Assembly: GCA_022616055.1 (NCBI GenBank)
Contig: JAKEFM010000119.1
Span: 1 to 41,280 of the forward strand
Reading direction: 5' to 3'
Source: Planctomycetota bacterium
GTDB taxonomy: Bacteria > Planctomycetota > UBA1135 > JAKEFM01
Length of the DNA stretch: 41,280 nucleotides
Shown: positions 8,335-17,606 of the stretch, piece after piece
Layout: every line of letters starts with the position of its first letter
How positions within the stretch are numbered: position 1 is the stretch's first letter
Notes under the pieces: model-generated
What the model was told of the DNA's origin: nothing
The model's database searches: none
The model's input: only the letters and a program-made list of their open reading frames with translations
Program-made: the position numbers and the translations under genes

Positions 8335-8638
8335 TCCCCCGACGCGGAGATCCCACGTCTCCGGCTCGAAGGAGGGGACCTCCCCGACGTGCAGGATCGG
8401 CCAGCCCGAGGTCGGAGTCTGGCCCGGAGGGATGCGGGGGCGCGTCGAGATGGGAGCGTCCTCCCCCTCGGGGCGCGTAGGACGAGGCGAGGGGGACCAC
8501 TAGAATAGCCGCCGGCTTGGAACCCTTCCCCGAAGCTCCCGCAAACCGCCGGGGCCCGTCACGTCCCGGAGCCGGGCGTGTCGATACGGGAGGTCCCCGG
8601 ATGAAGCTCCCGCGACCGACCCGCCGAGGTGGCCCTTC

Positions 8639-10408
8639 ATGAGCGCAACGCTATCCCTCCTCCTCGCGGCCTCCCTCCTCCTCCCCGCCGGGGAGGGGAC
8701 GGCGTGGAAGGGGGAGCGCCCCTTCCCGCTCGCGAAGGTGAAGGCGGGGATGAAGGGGTACATGCGGACGGTGCTCCAGGGGACGACGATCGAGCGCTTC
8801 GACCTCGAGGTGATCGACGTCCTCCCGAGGTACCTCCCCCGCCAGGACGTCGTCCTCGTCCGCGTGGTCGGCAAGTCCTCCGTCACGGGCCAGGACATCG
8901 GGCACATCGGCATCCTCCACGGGATGTCGGGGAGCCCCGTCTACCTGCAGGACCCCGACGACGGGGAGTGGAAGTGCCTCGGGGCGCTCGCCTACGGCTT
9001 CTCGGGATTCCCGAAGGACCCGATCACCGGGATCACCCCCCTCGAGTCGATGCTTCGCGAGAGGGACCGCCCTCTCTCCCCCACCCCCGTGGCGGGAGGC
9101 TCGGCCCCTCCCTCCCCCTCCCCTCCGGGGAAGCCGGGCGGAGGGCTCGCCTCCGGGCTGCGCCCCCTCGCGACCCCCCTCTTCCTGTCGGGCTTCTCGC
9201 CTCGCGCGGCCGCGTTCCTCGCCGGGGAGCTCGAGCCCCACGGGCTGTCGGTCGTGCAGGGGGGAGGGGGCACCTACGACCCGGGGAGGAAGATCGAGAT
9301 CGAGCCGGGGGGATCGATCGGCGTGCAGCTGATGCGCGGCGACCTCGACGCCACGGGGACCGGGACGGTGACCTGGCGCGACGGGGACTCGGTCCTCGCC
9401 TTCGGGCACCCGATGCTCCAGGGAGGGGAGTGGCCGATGCCGGTCACCTCGGCCTGGGTCCACACCGTCGTCGCCGACCTCAACTACGCCTACAAGATGT
9501 CCTCCCCCGTCGCCCAGGCGGGATCCCTCCTGCGGGACCAGCAGTCGGCGATCCTCTGCGAGCTCGGCCGCCCGACGCCGCTCGTCCCCTTCGACCTGCA
9601 CGTCCGGAACTCCCGGACCGGGTGGAAGGAGGACTACTCCGTCGAGGTCGTCCGCCACCCGAGCTTCACGACCGGCCTCCTGATGAGCGCGCTCCTCTCC
9701 TGCGCGGAGTCGGCCGAGCCGGTGACGGGGTTCGCGACGGTCCGCTCGAAGATCCGGATCGAGCTCGCCGGGAGGCGGGACCCGATCGAGCTCGAGGACC
9801 TCGGCGTCCTCAACTCCAGCGTCGCCTCCCCCATGATGATGACGGCGGTCCCGCGGCTCCTGCAGAACCCGTTCGGGAAGGTCGAGATCCGGCGGGTCGA
9901 GGCCGACGTCGAGGTCGTCCCGGAGCGGCGCACGGCGGAGATCCAGGCCGCCTGGACCGACGTCAACGAGGTCGAGGCGGGGCGCGACGTCACCCTCTCC
10001 GTGGTGCTCCGCCCCTACGACCGCCCCGACGAGAAGGTGAACGTAACCTTCCGGCTGCCGGCGAACCTCCCCCCCGAGACCTACGAGATCGAGGTCGGCG
10101 CGGGACGGACGACCGAGCCCGACGCCCCCGAGCCGAAGAACGTCGAGGACCTCGTGCGGTGGCTCAAGTCGCAGTACCTCTCGAGCGACCTCGTCACGGT
10201 CGTCGAGCTCGGCACGATCGGGACGAAGCAGGAGGGCAAGAGCCTGCGCAAGCTCCCCTTCTCCGTGTTCGGGACGCTCCTCTCCTCGGCCTCCGCCGGG
10301 GTGACGATCGCCCCCGACACGCTCCGCGTGAAGACGCCGACCGGGTACGTCCTGGCGGGAAAGAAGAGCGTGAGGATCAAGGTGAAGAACACGGGAGGCG
10401 GACAGTGA
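8639..10408 (+). CDS. Secreted SpoIVB-type S55 serine peptidase
   Basis: A 589-residue protein, ATG 8639 preceded by GAGGTGG. A signal peptide (MSATLSLLLAASLLLPAGEG) precedes the S55 domain at about residues 28-260. KAGMKGYMRTVLQGTTIERFD is the family entry motif; GHIGILHGMSGSPVYL (88-103) carries the serine of the GMSGSP box; the domain continues with GALAYGF and ITGITPLESML. SpoIVB cleaves a partner to signal in Bacillus sporulation, but homologues occur in non-sporulating phyla with unknown targets. The C-terminal 250 residues are beta-rich and end in TPTGYVLAGKKSVRIKVK. The stop overlaps the GTG of the next gene by four bases (GTGA), so the two are co-translated. The beta-propeller partner may be its substrate or adaptor (inference). 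Confidence 0.85.
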   Translation: MSATLSLLLAASLLLPAGEGTAWKGERPFPLAKVKAGMKGYMRTVLQGTTIERFDLEVIDVLPRYLPRQDVVLVRVVGKSSVTGQDIGHIGILHGMSGSPVYLQDPDDGEWKCLGALAYGFSGFPKDPITGITPLESMLRERDRPLSPTPVAGGSAPPSPSPPGKPGGGLASGLRPLATPLFLSGFSPRAAAFLAGELEPHGLSVVQGGGGTYDPGRKIEIEPGGSIGVQLMRGDLDATGTGTVTWRDGDSVLAFGHPMLQGGEWPMPVTSAWVHTVVADLNYAYKMSSPVAQAGSLLRDQQSAILCELGRPTPLVPFDLHVRNSRTGWKEDYSVEVVRHPSFTTGLLMSALLSCAESAEPVTGFATVRSKIRIELAGRRDPIELEDLGVLNSSVASPMMMTAVPRLLQNPFGKVEIRRVEADVEVVPERRTAEIQAAWTDVNEVEAGRDVTLSVVLRPYDRPDEKVNVTFRLPANLPPETYEIEVGAGRTTEPDAPEPKNVEDLVRWLKSQYLSSDLVTVVELGTIGTKQEGKSLRKLPFSVFGTLLSSASAGVTIAPDTLRVKTPTGYVLAGKKSVRIKVKNTGGGQ

Positions 10409-12465
10409 GGCTCGCGGTCTTCGCGCTCGGGGCGCTCCTCCTCGGCCCCCTCGCCGGTCGGGCCGCCGCCGCCCCCTTCGTCGGAGGCACCACCGTCTGG
10501 CGCGTCCAGACGGAGGGCTCCTTCACGAAGGGGGAGCTCGAGGGGGTCGTCGTCTCCTCCTCCGGCGAGGTCGCCCTCGGGATGAAGCTGACGAAGCTCG
10601 CGACGGAGGAGATCGGCGTCTGGTCCTCCTGCGTGACCGCGGACGGCGCGGCCTACTTCGGGACGGGCAACCACGGGAAGATCCTCCGGCTCGAGGGGGA
10701 GGGGCTGAAGACCCTCCTCGAGGGGAAGGACCTCGTCGTCGCCTGCCTCGCCGTCGCCCCCGACGGGAAGGAGGTCTACGCCGGGACGATCCCCGAGGGG
10801 CGAGTCCTGAAGATCTCCCCGGATGGGACGGTCGCGGACCTCGCCACGCTCTCCACCCCCGACGTCGGCGTCTACGTCTGGTCGCTCGCCGTCGGCCCCG
10901 ACGGCACGGTCTACGCCGGCACCGGGGAGGAGGGGAAGGTCTTCAAGATCGGCGCGGACGGGAAGGCGGAGGTCCTCTACGACTGCAAGGACGACCACGT
11001 CCTCTCCCTCGCCGTCGCCCCCGACGGCTCGCTCTACGCGGGGACGACCTTCGAGGGGATCCTCTACAGGATCGGCCCCGACGGGAAGGCGACGGTCACC
11101 GTCGACTTCGTCGAGAACGAGGTCCGCTCGCTCCACGTCGCCCCCCCCTACCTCTACCTCGGCGTGAACAAGAGCAAGAAGTTCAAGCCGAAGACCTTCG
11201 TCCAGAGACTCAAGCGCTCCGTCGAGAAGACCGGCGAGGGGGGACCGGAGGAGCGCTCCCCCTTCCAGGAACTCTTCGACGGGAGCGTCTACCGGCTCCA
11301 CCTCGAGACGGGGGGGCTCGAGAAGCTCTACGAGTTCGCGAAGACCTACGTGATCGACGTGAAGGGGGACCGCGACGGGAACGCCCTCGTCGCGACGGGG
11401 GACGAGGGGCGCGTCTACCGCGTCCGGCCCGACGGGACCTACTTCACCCTGATCGACTTCAACGAGAACCAGGCGATGACCCTCACGGTCGCGAAGGGGG
11501 GGCTCGCCTTCCTCGGGACCGGGAACTCGGGCTCCGTCTACCGCGTCGACGGGGAGCGCGCGGGGCGCGGGGTCTACACCTCGGAGGTCCTCGACGCGAA
11601 GTTCCGCTCGCGCTGGGGCGTCCTCGAGTGGCTCGGGGAGGGCTCGATCGGCTGGCAGACCCGCAGCGGCAACACCCAGGTCCCCGACGACCTGTGGTCG
11701 GCCTGGTCCCCGGCCGCGGAGGGGCGCACCCTCGCGGTGCCGAGCCCCCCCGGCCGCTTCTTCCAGTTCCGGGCCGTCTTCGAGAAGGACCCCGCCGCCG
11801 TCCTGCGGTCCGTCCAGGTCGCCTACCTCGCCGAGAACCAGCGGCCGAAGGTCTCGGAGTTCACCGTGAACGCGGGCAACCTCGACGGCGCCTACCGGGG
11901 GGAGCCGCCCACCTCGCGCGAGATCGAGTTCGACTGGAAGGCGGAGGACACCGACGGCGACCCGCTCCTGTTCGACGTCTTCTGGCGGCGGGAGGACGGG
12001 GGAGCCTGGATCAAGGCGAACCGCGACGCGCCGATCGACAAGAAGAAGTGGAAGCTCGACGGCGCCGGCCTGCCGGACGGCTGGTACACCTTCAAGGTCG
12101 AGGCCTCCGACCGGGGGAACAACCCCTCCGACCGCGCCCTCAAGTACGAGAAGGTCTCCGAGCCGGTCCTCGTCGACAACCGCAAGCCCGAGGTGACCGC
12201 CCTCAAGGTCGAGGCGGGGGGGTCTTTCACGATCAGCGGCCTCGCGGAGGACTCCTTCAGCAGCGTCGCGCGCCTCGAGTACGCCCTCGACGGCGGCCTC
12301 TGGAAGGTCCTCGAGCCGCTCGACGCGCTCTGCGACCGTCCCCGGGAGGAGTTCCGCTTCCACATCGACGACCTGGGGGCCGGCACCCACAGCCTCGCGG
12401 TGCGGGCCTTCGACGCCCGCGGGAACGTGGGCGTCTCCGAGGTCACCTTCACCTCGAACAGGTAG
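10405..12465 (+). CDS. Secreted beta-propeller protein with C-terminal Ig/FN3-like domains
   Basis: A 686-residue protein starting at GTG 10405, inside the stop of the S55 gene. The signal peptide is VRLAVFALGALLLGPLAGRAAAA. About residues 60-390 hold at least six blade-like repeats of the form PDGxVYAGTGxxGKVFKIxxDG, as in NHL/SMP-30-type propellers. An insertion rich in Lys (KSKKFKPKTFVQRLKRSV) breaks the regularity near residue 255. From about 475 on there are two beta-sandwich-like stretches (RPKVSEFTVNAGNL, DGDPLLFDVFWRR; RKPEVTALKVEAGGSF). No catalytic motif was seen, so a binding or scaffold role outside the cytoplasm is likely. The tight coupling with the peptidase suggests they act together. 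It is followed by a C8/G8 hairpin. Confidence 0.75.
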   Translation: MRLAVFALGALLLGPLAGRAAAAPFVGGTTVWRVQTEGSFTKGELEGVVVSSSGEVALGMKLTKLATEEIGVWSSCVTADGAAYFGTGNHGKILRLEGEGLKTLLEGKDLVVACLAVAPDGKEVYAGTIPEGRVLKISPDGTVADLATLSTPDVGVYVWSLAVGPDGTVYAGTGEEGKVFKIGADGKAEVLYDCKDDHVLSLAVAPDGSLYAGTTFEGILYRIGPDGKATVTVDFVENEVRSLHVAPPYLYLGVNKSKKFKPKTFVQRLKRSVEKTGEGGPEERSPFQELFDGSVYRLHLETGGLEKLYEFAKTYVIDVKGDRDGNALVATGDEGRVYRVRPDGTYFTLIDFNENQAMTLTVAKGGLAFLGTGNSGSVYRVDGERAGRGVYTSEVLDAKFRSRWGVLEWLGEGSIGWQTRSGNTQVPDDLWSAWSPAAEGRTLAVPSPPGRFFQFRAVFEKDPAAVLRSVQVAYLAENQRPKVSEFTVNAGNLDGAYRGEPPTSREIEFDWKAEDTDGDPLLFDVFWRREDGGAWIKANRDAPIDKKKWKLDGAGLPDGWYTFKVEASDRGNNPSDRALKYEKVSEPVLVDNRKPEVTALKVEAGGSFTISGLAEDSFSSVARLEYALDGGLWKVLEPLDALCDRPREEFRFHIDDLGAGTHSLAVRAFDARGNVGVSEVTFTSNR

Positions 12466-12467
12466 GG

Positions 12468-12484
12468 CCCCCCCCGGGGGGGGC
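12468..12484. terminator. C8G8 palindrome between convergent genes
   Basis: Eight C (12468-12475) followed directly by eight G (12476-12483) form a perfect palindrome 3 bases after the propeller stop and 16 bases before the end of the opposite methyltransferase gene. It has no U-tract, so it may be a weak bidirectional terminator or simply a barrier hairpin. Homopolymer runs of this kind are also easy to misread. Confidence 0.4.
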
Positions 12485-12499
12485 GTCCGGAGGCCCCGC

Positions 12500-13288
12500 T
12501 CAGGAGTCCCGGGGCCGCCGGGCGTGGACGACGGCGATCCAGTCCCGGCGCGGAGGCCCGGTCCGGCTCGCCAGCTCGAACTCGCTGCGGACCTCCGCGC
12601 CCTCGAACCCCGCCTTCCGGCACATGCCGAGGAGGGCCGTCGCGCTCGGGACCCACCAAGCGAGGACCGCCGGATCCGGGACGAAGCGGGCGTAGCTCGA
12701 CTGCGGCTCGGTCCGATCCGTCGGGGAGGCGAGGATGAGGAGGCCGCCGGGTCTCAGGACCTCGCGCACGGCCTCGAGGGCGCCGAGCGGGTCGCGGACG
12801 TGGGGGAGGACGTTGCTGCACAGGACCAGGTCGAAGGGCCGCTCGACGAGGCGCGATAGATCCTCCATGCGCGCGAAGATCCTCTCGACGGGCGCGCCGA
12901 GGATCTCCCGCGCCACCTCGAACCCTCCCCGCACCTCGTGGTGGTCGATGCGCTCGAGGGCCTCCGGGCCGATCTCGGCGAGCCGTTTCGCGCGCCACCA
13001 TCCGGGGAGGTCGTGCGCGGCGAATCCGGGCAGCTCGCTCGCGAGGACCCGGGCCCCCCGGGCGGCGAGGAGGAAGGAGAAGAAGCCGTTCGAGGCGCCG
13101 ACGTCGAGCACGTCGAGGCCGGCGAGGTCCTCCGGGATCCCGTAGTCGCCCACGAAGGGGCGCATGTCGAATGTCCCCGGCGTGACGACCCCCTCGCCGA
13201 GCTCGATGCAGTGATACCAGGACTCGACGGAGCCGACCCTCCGCTCGATCTCCTCTCGTGTGAGTCCCTTTCCAGCGGGGGAGGGCAT
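12500..13288 (-). CDS. SAM-dependent methyltransferase (CmoB/DUF1698-like)
   Basis: A 262-residue class I methyltransferase. SWYHCIELGEGVVTPGTFDMRP (about 23-45) is the segment upstream of the fold that CmoB-like proteins share. DVLDVGASNGFFSFLLAARGA is motif I (SAM binding). FDLVLCSNVLPHVRDP and REVLRPGGLLIL are motifs IV to VI. Relatives modify tRNA wobble uridine (CmoB uses carboxy-SAM) or small molecules. This protein lacks the neighbour CmoA, so ordinary methyl transfer to an unknown acceptor is more likely. It stands alone, convergent with the propeller gene and divergent from the secreted protein at 13429. Confidence 0.75.
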   Translation of the reverse strand: MPSPAGKGLTREEIERRVGSVESWYHCIELGEGVVTPGTFDMRPFVGDYGIPEDLAGLDVLDVGASNGFFSFLLAARGARVLASELPGFAAHDLPGWWRAKRLAEIGPEALERIDHHEVRGGFEVAREILGAPVERIFARMEDLSRLVERPFDLVLCSNVLPHVRDPLGALEAVREVLRPGGLLILASPTDRTEPQSSYARFVPDPAVLAWWVPSATALLGMCRKAGFEGAEVRSEFELASRTGPPRRDWIAVVHARRPRDS

Positions 13289-13428
13289 GGCCGGAGGATA
13301 ACCGCGGGGCGTCGGATGTCTCCGGGACAGGCCCGCTTGCGCGGCCTGCCGGCACCGTTAGGATCGGAGGCCCCTGACGCTGTAGCTCCCTTCGCCCTCC
13401 CCCTCCCCTGCTCCCCGGAGGAACAACC

Positions 13429-15069
13429 GTGACCCACTCCCGACTTCGTCCTTTCCTCGTCCTCTCCCTCCTCGCGGCCCCCGTCGCTGCCCAGCCGAAC
13501 GTCGTCCCGGGCCTCGACCTCGCGCTCGAGGCCACGATCGGCATCAACGACTACGTCCGGTCCGGCGTCTTCCCGAACGGGGCGAGCGCCTGGGGAGCCG
13601 GGACGACCTGCTGCAATCCGGGCACCGTCGGCGTCCCGTTCCAGGCCGCGATGGACCCGGACCACGGCTTCATCCACCTGATCGTCGCCCGGGAGTCCGG
13701 GGGACGGCTCGTCCAGATCTCCGACTGGTCCTACGTGAAGCACACCTTCGGCTCGTCGAACGACCCGAGCAGCTGCGGCTCCTGCTTCGGCGGGCCCTTC
13801 GCCGAGGTCGCCGTCGGCTGCAACGACACCTACTCGAACGGCCAGTTCGTCGACCATTACCTGCTCGGTCCTCCGGGCGAGGTGAACCCCTGGACGGGCA
13901 TCTGGAATCCGGTCTGCTCCCACTTCGACAAGGGGGAGCCCCTCGCCCCGCTGGCCCAGCAGTGCGACGGCGTCCGCAGCCTCACGACGAGCCAGGCCTC
14001 GGCGCTGAACGCGGGCCTCAACCACCAGATGCGGGTCCACGACGTCGACCTCACCGTCGCCGGGGCGACCTACTGGTGGCAGGCGGGCTACCTCGTCCCC
14101 GGGGAGGCGGAGGCGAACCGCGGGAACAACATCGGGTCGCGGGGCTTCTCGGCGACCTGGAACGGCTCCTCCTACAGCGTCACCTCCCTCGGGACGCTCC
14201 TCTCCGGCTCGGTCCTCCAGCGCTGGACCGGCGCGAGCGTCTCCTCGAACACGAACGGCACCGACGACGGCCGCCTCTTCGTCGCCGTCAAGGTGACCGG
14301 CCCGACGAACGGCCTCTACCACTACGAGTACGCCGTCCACAACCGCGACAACAACCGGGGGACCGGGGCGTTCCGGATCCCGATCTGCCCGGGGGCCCAG
14401 GTGAGCAATCTCGGGTTCCACGACGTCGACCAGGACGCGGGGAACCCGTGGGCCGCCTCCGTGGTCGGGTCCGAGATCGTCTACTCGACGGCGGGCAACC
14501 CGCTGCGCTGGAACTCGATCTTCAACTTCTGGTTCGACTGCGACGCGGCCCCGGTCGGCTCCGCCGCCCTCGACCTCGACGCCTTCGATCCGGGCCCCGG
14601 CGCCGCCAGCGTCGCCGTCACGAGCACGGCCCCGCTCGGGCTCTACAACGTCAACCTCGGCCCGGGCTGCGGCAACCAGGCGGCCCCCTCCCTCTACGCC
14701 ACGGGGACCCCGGCCCGCGCGACGCTCGGCAACGCGAGCTTCGGCCTCCAGAGCGGCGGGAACGCCTCCGGCGGGGCCGTCTTCCTCGTCGCGAGCGCGT
14801 TCGACGGCACCCAGGCGGTCGGCCCCGGATGCACCCTCCACATGGCCGGGGGATTCGGGACGGGCCTCCTCGTCCTCCCCCCCGTCACCGCGAACGCCAG
14901 CGGCCTCGCCTCCTTCCCCCTGCCGGTGCCGAACCAGCCCGCCATCGAGGGCGCGCACCTGAACTTCCAGGCCGTCGAGATCCAGGCGGGGGGCGCCCTG
15001 CTCGGGCAGTTCGACCTGAGCAGCGGCCTCCGCGTCCGGATCGGCAACGCGGTCAGCGACTGCCCGTAG
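13429..15069 (+). CDS. Large secreted protein with planctomycete-type C-terminal beta domain
   Basis: A 546-residue protein starting at GTG 13429, preceded by GGAGGA (13417-13422). The signal peptide is VTHSRLRPFLVLSLLAAPVAAQ. The N-terminal ~390 residues contain several Cys pairs (TTCCNPG, SSCGSCFGG) and Asn/Thr-rich beta sequence (YHYEYAVHNRDNNRG). The last ~110 residues form a separate domain with GPGCTLHM, PNQPAIEGAHLNFQAVEI and the end SSGLRVRIG. The same pattern ends the multihaem cytochrome at 25865. The function is unknown; a cell-surface or extracellular structural role is likely. The gene is monocistronic as far as can be seen; the aldolase starts 80 bases after its stop with its own RBS. 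Confidence 0.65.
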   Translation: MTHSRLRPFLVLSLLAAPVAAQPNVVPGLDLALEATIGINDYVRSGVFPNGASAWGAGTTCCNPGTVGVPFQAAMDPDHGFIHLIVARESGGRLVQISDWSYVKHTFGSSNDPSSCGSCFGGPFAEVAVGCNDTYSNGQFVDHYLLGPPGEVNPWTGIWNPVCSHFDKGEPLAPLAQQCDGVRSLTTSQASALNAGLNHQMRVHDVDLTVAGATYWWQAGYLVPGEAEANRGNNIGSRGFSATWNGSSYSVTSLGTLLSGSVLQRWTGASVSSNTNGTDDGRLFVAVKVTGPTNGLYHYEYAVHNRDNNRGTGAFRIPICPGAQVSNLGFHDVDQDAGNPWAASVVGSEIVYSTAGNPLRWNSIFNFWFDCDAAPVGSAALDLDAFDPGPGAASVAVTSTAPLGLYNVNLGPGCGNQAAPSLYATGTPARATLGNASFGLQSGGNASGGAVFLVASAFDGTQAVGPGCTLHMAGGFGTGLLVLPPVTANASGLASFPLPVPNQPAIEGAHLNFQAVEIQAGGALLGQFDLSSGLRVRIGNAVSDCP

Positions 15070-15149
15070 CGCGGAAGGACCCCTCGCACCTCGCGCGGGA
15101 CCGCGGGGTAGAATCCTTCGTCGCAACCCATCCTCCCCTGGAGGCGAGC

Positions 15150-16598
15150 TTGCCCTACGCCGACGTCTCCGCCCTGCGGAAAGCGCTCACCGGCGTCCTC
15201 GAGATCGACGGCTCCGTCACGGTCCGGAACCCGCTGCGCCTCCGCTCGGAGTCGATCGAGCCGCTCGTCCGGACGGCCGTCTTCTCCCCGGACGCCGGGA
15301 CCCGCGAGGCCACGCGCTGGGTGATCTCGGAGGCCGCGCGCTCCCTCGGCGCCTGGTCCGCCTCGGTCCACGACCTCTACATGGCGCGCGGGCGCGGGGA
15401 GTGCGGCGGATTCACCGTCCCCGCGATCAACATCCGCGCCCTCGCCTACGACACGGCGCGCGCCGTGTTCCGCGCGGCGCTCCGCCACGAGGCGGGCGCC
15501 GTGATCTTCGAGATCGCCCGCTCCGAGATCGGCTACACGGACCAGCGCCCCGGCGAGTACGCCGCCTGCGTCCTCGCGGCCGCGATCAAGGAGGGGTGGC
15601 GCGGCCCCGTCTTCCTCCAGGGGGACCACTACCAGTTCAACGCGAAGAAGATGGCCTCCGACCCCGGGAAGGAGATCGCGGCGATCCAGGACCTCGTGCG
15701 CGAGTCGATCGAGGCGCGCTTCCTCCAGATCGACATCGACGCCTCGACCCTCGTCGACCTCTCGAAGAAGACGCTCGAGGAGCAGCAGCGGCCGAACTTC
15801 GAGCCCTCCGCCGAGATCACGGCCCACGTCCGGCGGCTCCAGCCGAAGGGGGTCGTGATCGGCGTCGGCGGCGAGATCGGGGAGGTCGGCAAGAAGAACT
15901 CGACGCCGGAGGAGCTTCGCGCGTACGTCGACGGCTACCGCGCCTCCCTCGAGAAGCGCCGGGCCTCCCCCGGCATCACGAAGGTCTCCGTCCAGAGCGG
16001 CACGAGCCACGGAGGGGTGCGCCTCGCCGACGGGTCCGTCGCGAAGGTGAAGATCGACCTCGACACCCTCGCGACCCTCTCGAAGGTCTCCCGCGAGGAG
16101 TACGGGCTCGCCGGCGCCGTCCAGCACGGGGCCTCGACGCTTCCGGAGGAGGCGTTCGACAACTTCCCGCGCGTCGAGGCGGCCGAGATCCACCTGGCGA
16201 CGAAGTTCCAGGACATGACCTACGACCACCCCCGCTTCCCGAAGGAGCTCCTCGCCCGGGTGAACGAGTGGTGCGTGAAGAACTGCGCGGACGAGCGCAA
16301 GGAGGGGGAGACGGAGGCCCAGTACCTCGTCAAGACCCGGAAGAAGGCCCTCGGCCCCTTCAAGCACGAGATGTGGGACCTTCCCTCCTCCGTCCGCGAT
16401 GCGATCGCGAAGGACCTCGAGGATCGCTTCTCCCTCCTCCTGCAGAAGCTCAACGTCGTCGGGACCCGCCCCCTCGTCGAGAAACACGTCCGGCGGGTCG
16501 ACGTCCCCCTCGCCCGCCCCGCCTCCCTCGGCGGGTCCGGCTCCGGCGCCGCGCCGGGGGCGCATGCCTCCGACGACGTCGGGGAGGGGGGCGAGTAG
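15150..16598 (+). CDS. fba: Class II fructose-bisphosphate aldolase, long form
   Basis: A 482-residue protein. TTG 15150 was chosen because GGAGG (15140-15144) sits 5 bases upstream and the family start LPYADVSALRKAL follows. Metal and substrate motifs are in order: FTVPAINIRALAYD (88-101), FLQGDHYQFN (155-164), DIDASTLVDLS (196-206), VGGEIGEVGKKNST (239-252), SVQSGTSHGG (280-289), GAVQHGAST (322-330), EIHLATKFQ (346-354). It cleaves or forms fructose-1,6-bisphosphate from triose phosphates using a divalent metal. It is much longer than the 305-360 residues of E. coli-type enzymes. The extra C-terminal part (TRKKALGPFKHEMWDLP and beyond) is typical of a subclass in Planctomycetota and Chloroflexota; the last ~35 residues are low-complexity. 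The FBPase gene follows after 2 bases. Confidence 0.9.
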   Translation: MPYADVSALRKALTGVLEIDGSVTVRNPLRLRSESIEPLVRTAVFSPDAGTREATRWVISEAARSLGAWSASVHDLYMARGRGECGGFTVPAINIRALAYDTARAVFRAALRHEAGAVIFEIARSEIGYTDQRPGEYAACVLAAAIKEGWRGPVFLQGDHYQFNAKKMASDPGKEIAAIQDLVRESIEARFLQIDIDASTLVDLSKKTLEEQQRPNFEPSAEITAHVRRLQPKGVVIGVGGEIGEVGKKNSTPEELRAYVDGYRASLEKRRASPGITKVSVQSGTSHGGVRLADGSVAKVKIDLDTLATLSKVSREEYGLAGAVQHGASTLPEEAFDNFPRVEAAEIHLATKFQDMTYDHPRFPKELLARVNEWCVKNCADERKEGETEAQYLVKTRKKALGPFKHEMWDLPSSVRDAIAKDLEDRFSLLLQKLNVVGTRPLVEKHVRRVDVPLARPASLGGSGSGAAPGAHASDDVGEGGE

Positions 16599-16600
16599 AC

Positions 16601-17578
16601 GTGACGACGCTCCTCGCCCACGTCCCGCGGGTCGAGGGAGGGAACCTTCCGGCGCTGCTCCGGACGATCGCGGACGCGGGGAACCGGATCGCCCGCGCGG
16701 TGGCCCGGGCCGGGATCGGAGGAGGGGGGCTCGGCGCCTCGGGCCGGGTCAACATCCAGGGGGAGGCCTGCCAGAAGCTCGACGACACCGCGCAGGACAT
16801 CTTCGCGGAGGTCCTCTCCTCGAGCGGCCTCGTCGCGGTCATGGCCTCCGAGGAGGTCGAGCAGCCGACGATCCCCCCGGACGGCGCCCGAGGCGCCTTC
16901 GCCGTCTCCTTCGACCCCCTCGACGGCTCCTCGAACATCGACACGAACATCTCGATCGGGTCGATCTTCTCCGTCCTCCGCCGCCGCGCCCCGGCGCCCG
17001 ATCCGCAGGACCTCCTCCGCCCGGGCCGCGAGCAGGTCGCCGCGGGCTACCTCGTCTACGGCCCGCGCACGACCCTCACCTACTCGGCCGGGAAGGGGGT
17101 CCACACCTTCACGCTCGACCCCGACCTCGACGAGTGGGTCCTCACGCACGAGGACATGAAGATCCCCGCGCGCGGCAACACCTGCTCGACGAACGGGGGG
17201 AACTCCCCCTGGTGGTTCCCGGGCATGCTGAAGTTCGTCGAGTGGGCGAAGACGGTCGACCCGGCGAGCGGGCGCCCCTACGGCTCGCGCTACGTCGGCT
17301 CTCTCGTCGCCGACTTCCACCGGACCCTCCTCAAGGGGGGGATCTTCCTCTACCCGGCCGACACGAAGGACCCGAAGAAGCCGGAGGGGAAGCTGCGCCT
17401 CCTCTACGAGTGCTCCCCGATCGCCTACCTCGCCGAGCAGGCGGGCGGCGCGGCGAGCACGGGGAAGGAGCGGATCCTCGACATCGTGCCGAAGGCGTTC
17501 CACCAGCGCTGCCCGCTCGCCGTCGGCTCCCGCGAGGACGTCGCCCAGTACGACGTCTTCACGAACCAGCTCGGGTAA
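16601..17578 (+). CDS. fbp: Class 1 fructose-1,6-bisphosphatase
   Basis: A 325-residue protein starting at GTG 16601, two bases after the aldolase stop, with a G-rich stretch upstream that can serve as RBS. MASEEVEQP (81-89) and FDPLDGSSNID (104-114) are the metal-site motifs of the class 1 enzyme. YGSRYVGSLVADFHRTLLKGG and LYECSPIAYLAEQAGG follow at the usual places. It hydrolyses fructose-1,6-bisphosphate to fructose-6-phosphate, the irreversible step of gluconeogenesis. Being coupled directly to the aldolase, the pair drives triose phosphate to hexose phosphate. The length is normal for the family, and nothing indicates truncation. Confidence 0.93.
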   Translation: MTTLLAHVPRVEGGNLPALLRTIADAGNRIARAVARAGIGGGGLGASGRVNIQGEACQKLDDTAQDIFAEVLSSSGLVAVMASEEVEQPTIPPDGARGAFAVSFDPLDGSSNIDTNISIGSIFSVLRRRAPAPDPQDLLRPGREQVAAGYLVYGPRTTLTYSAGKGVHTFTLDPDLDEWVLTHEDMKIPARGNTCSTNGGNSPWWFPGMLKFVEWAKTVDPASGRPYGSRYVGSLVADFHRTLLKGGIFLYPADTKDPKKPEGKLRLLYECSPIAYLAEQAGGAASTGKERILDIVPKAFHQRCPLAVGSREDVAQYDVFTNQLG

Positions 17579-17606
17579 CAACCCCTCGCCCCCGCAAGCG
17601 CGGAAG

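Noticed and set aside
10081..12390. Long minus-strand ORF opposite the beta-propeller
   Set aside because: Mirror frame of a highly biased GC-rich gene; Val/Glu/Leu/Asp-rich with no domain, while the plus frame has a signal peptide and clear repeats.
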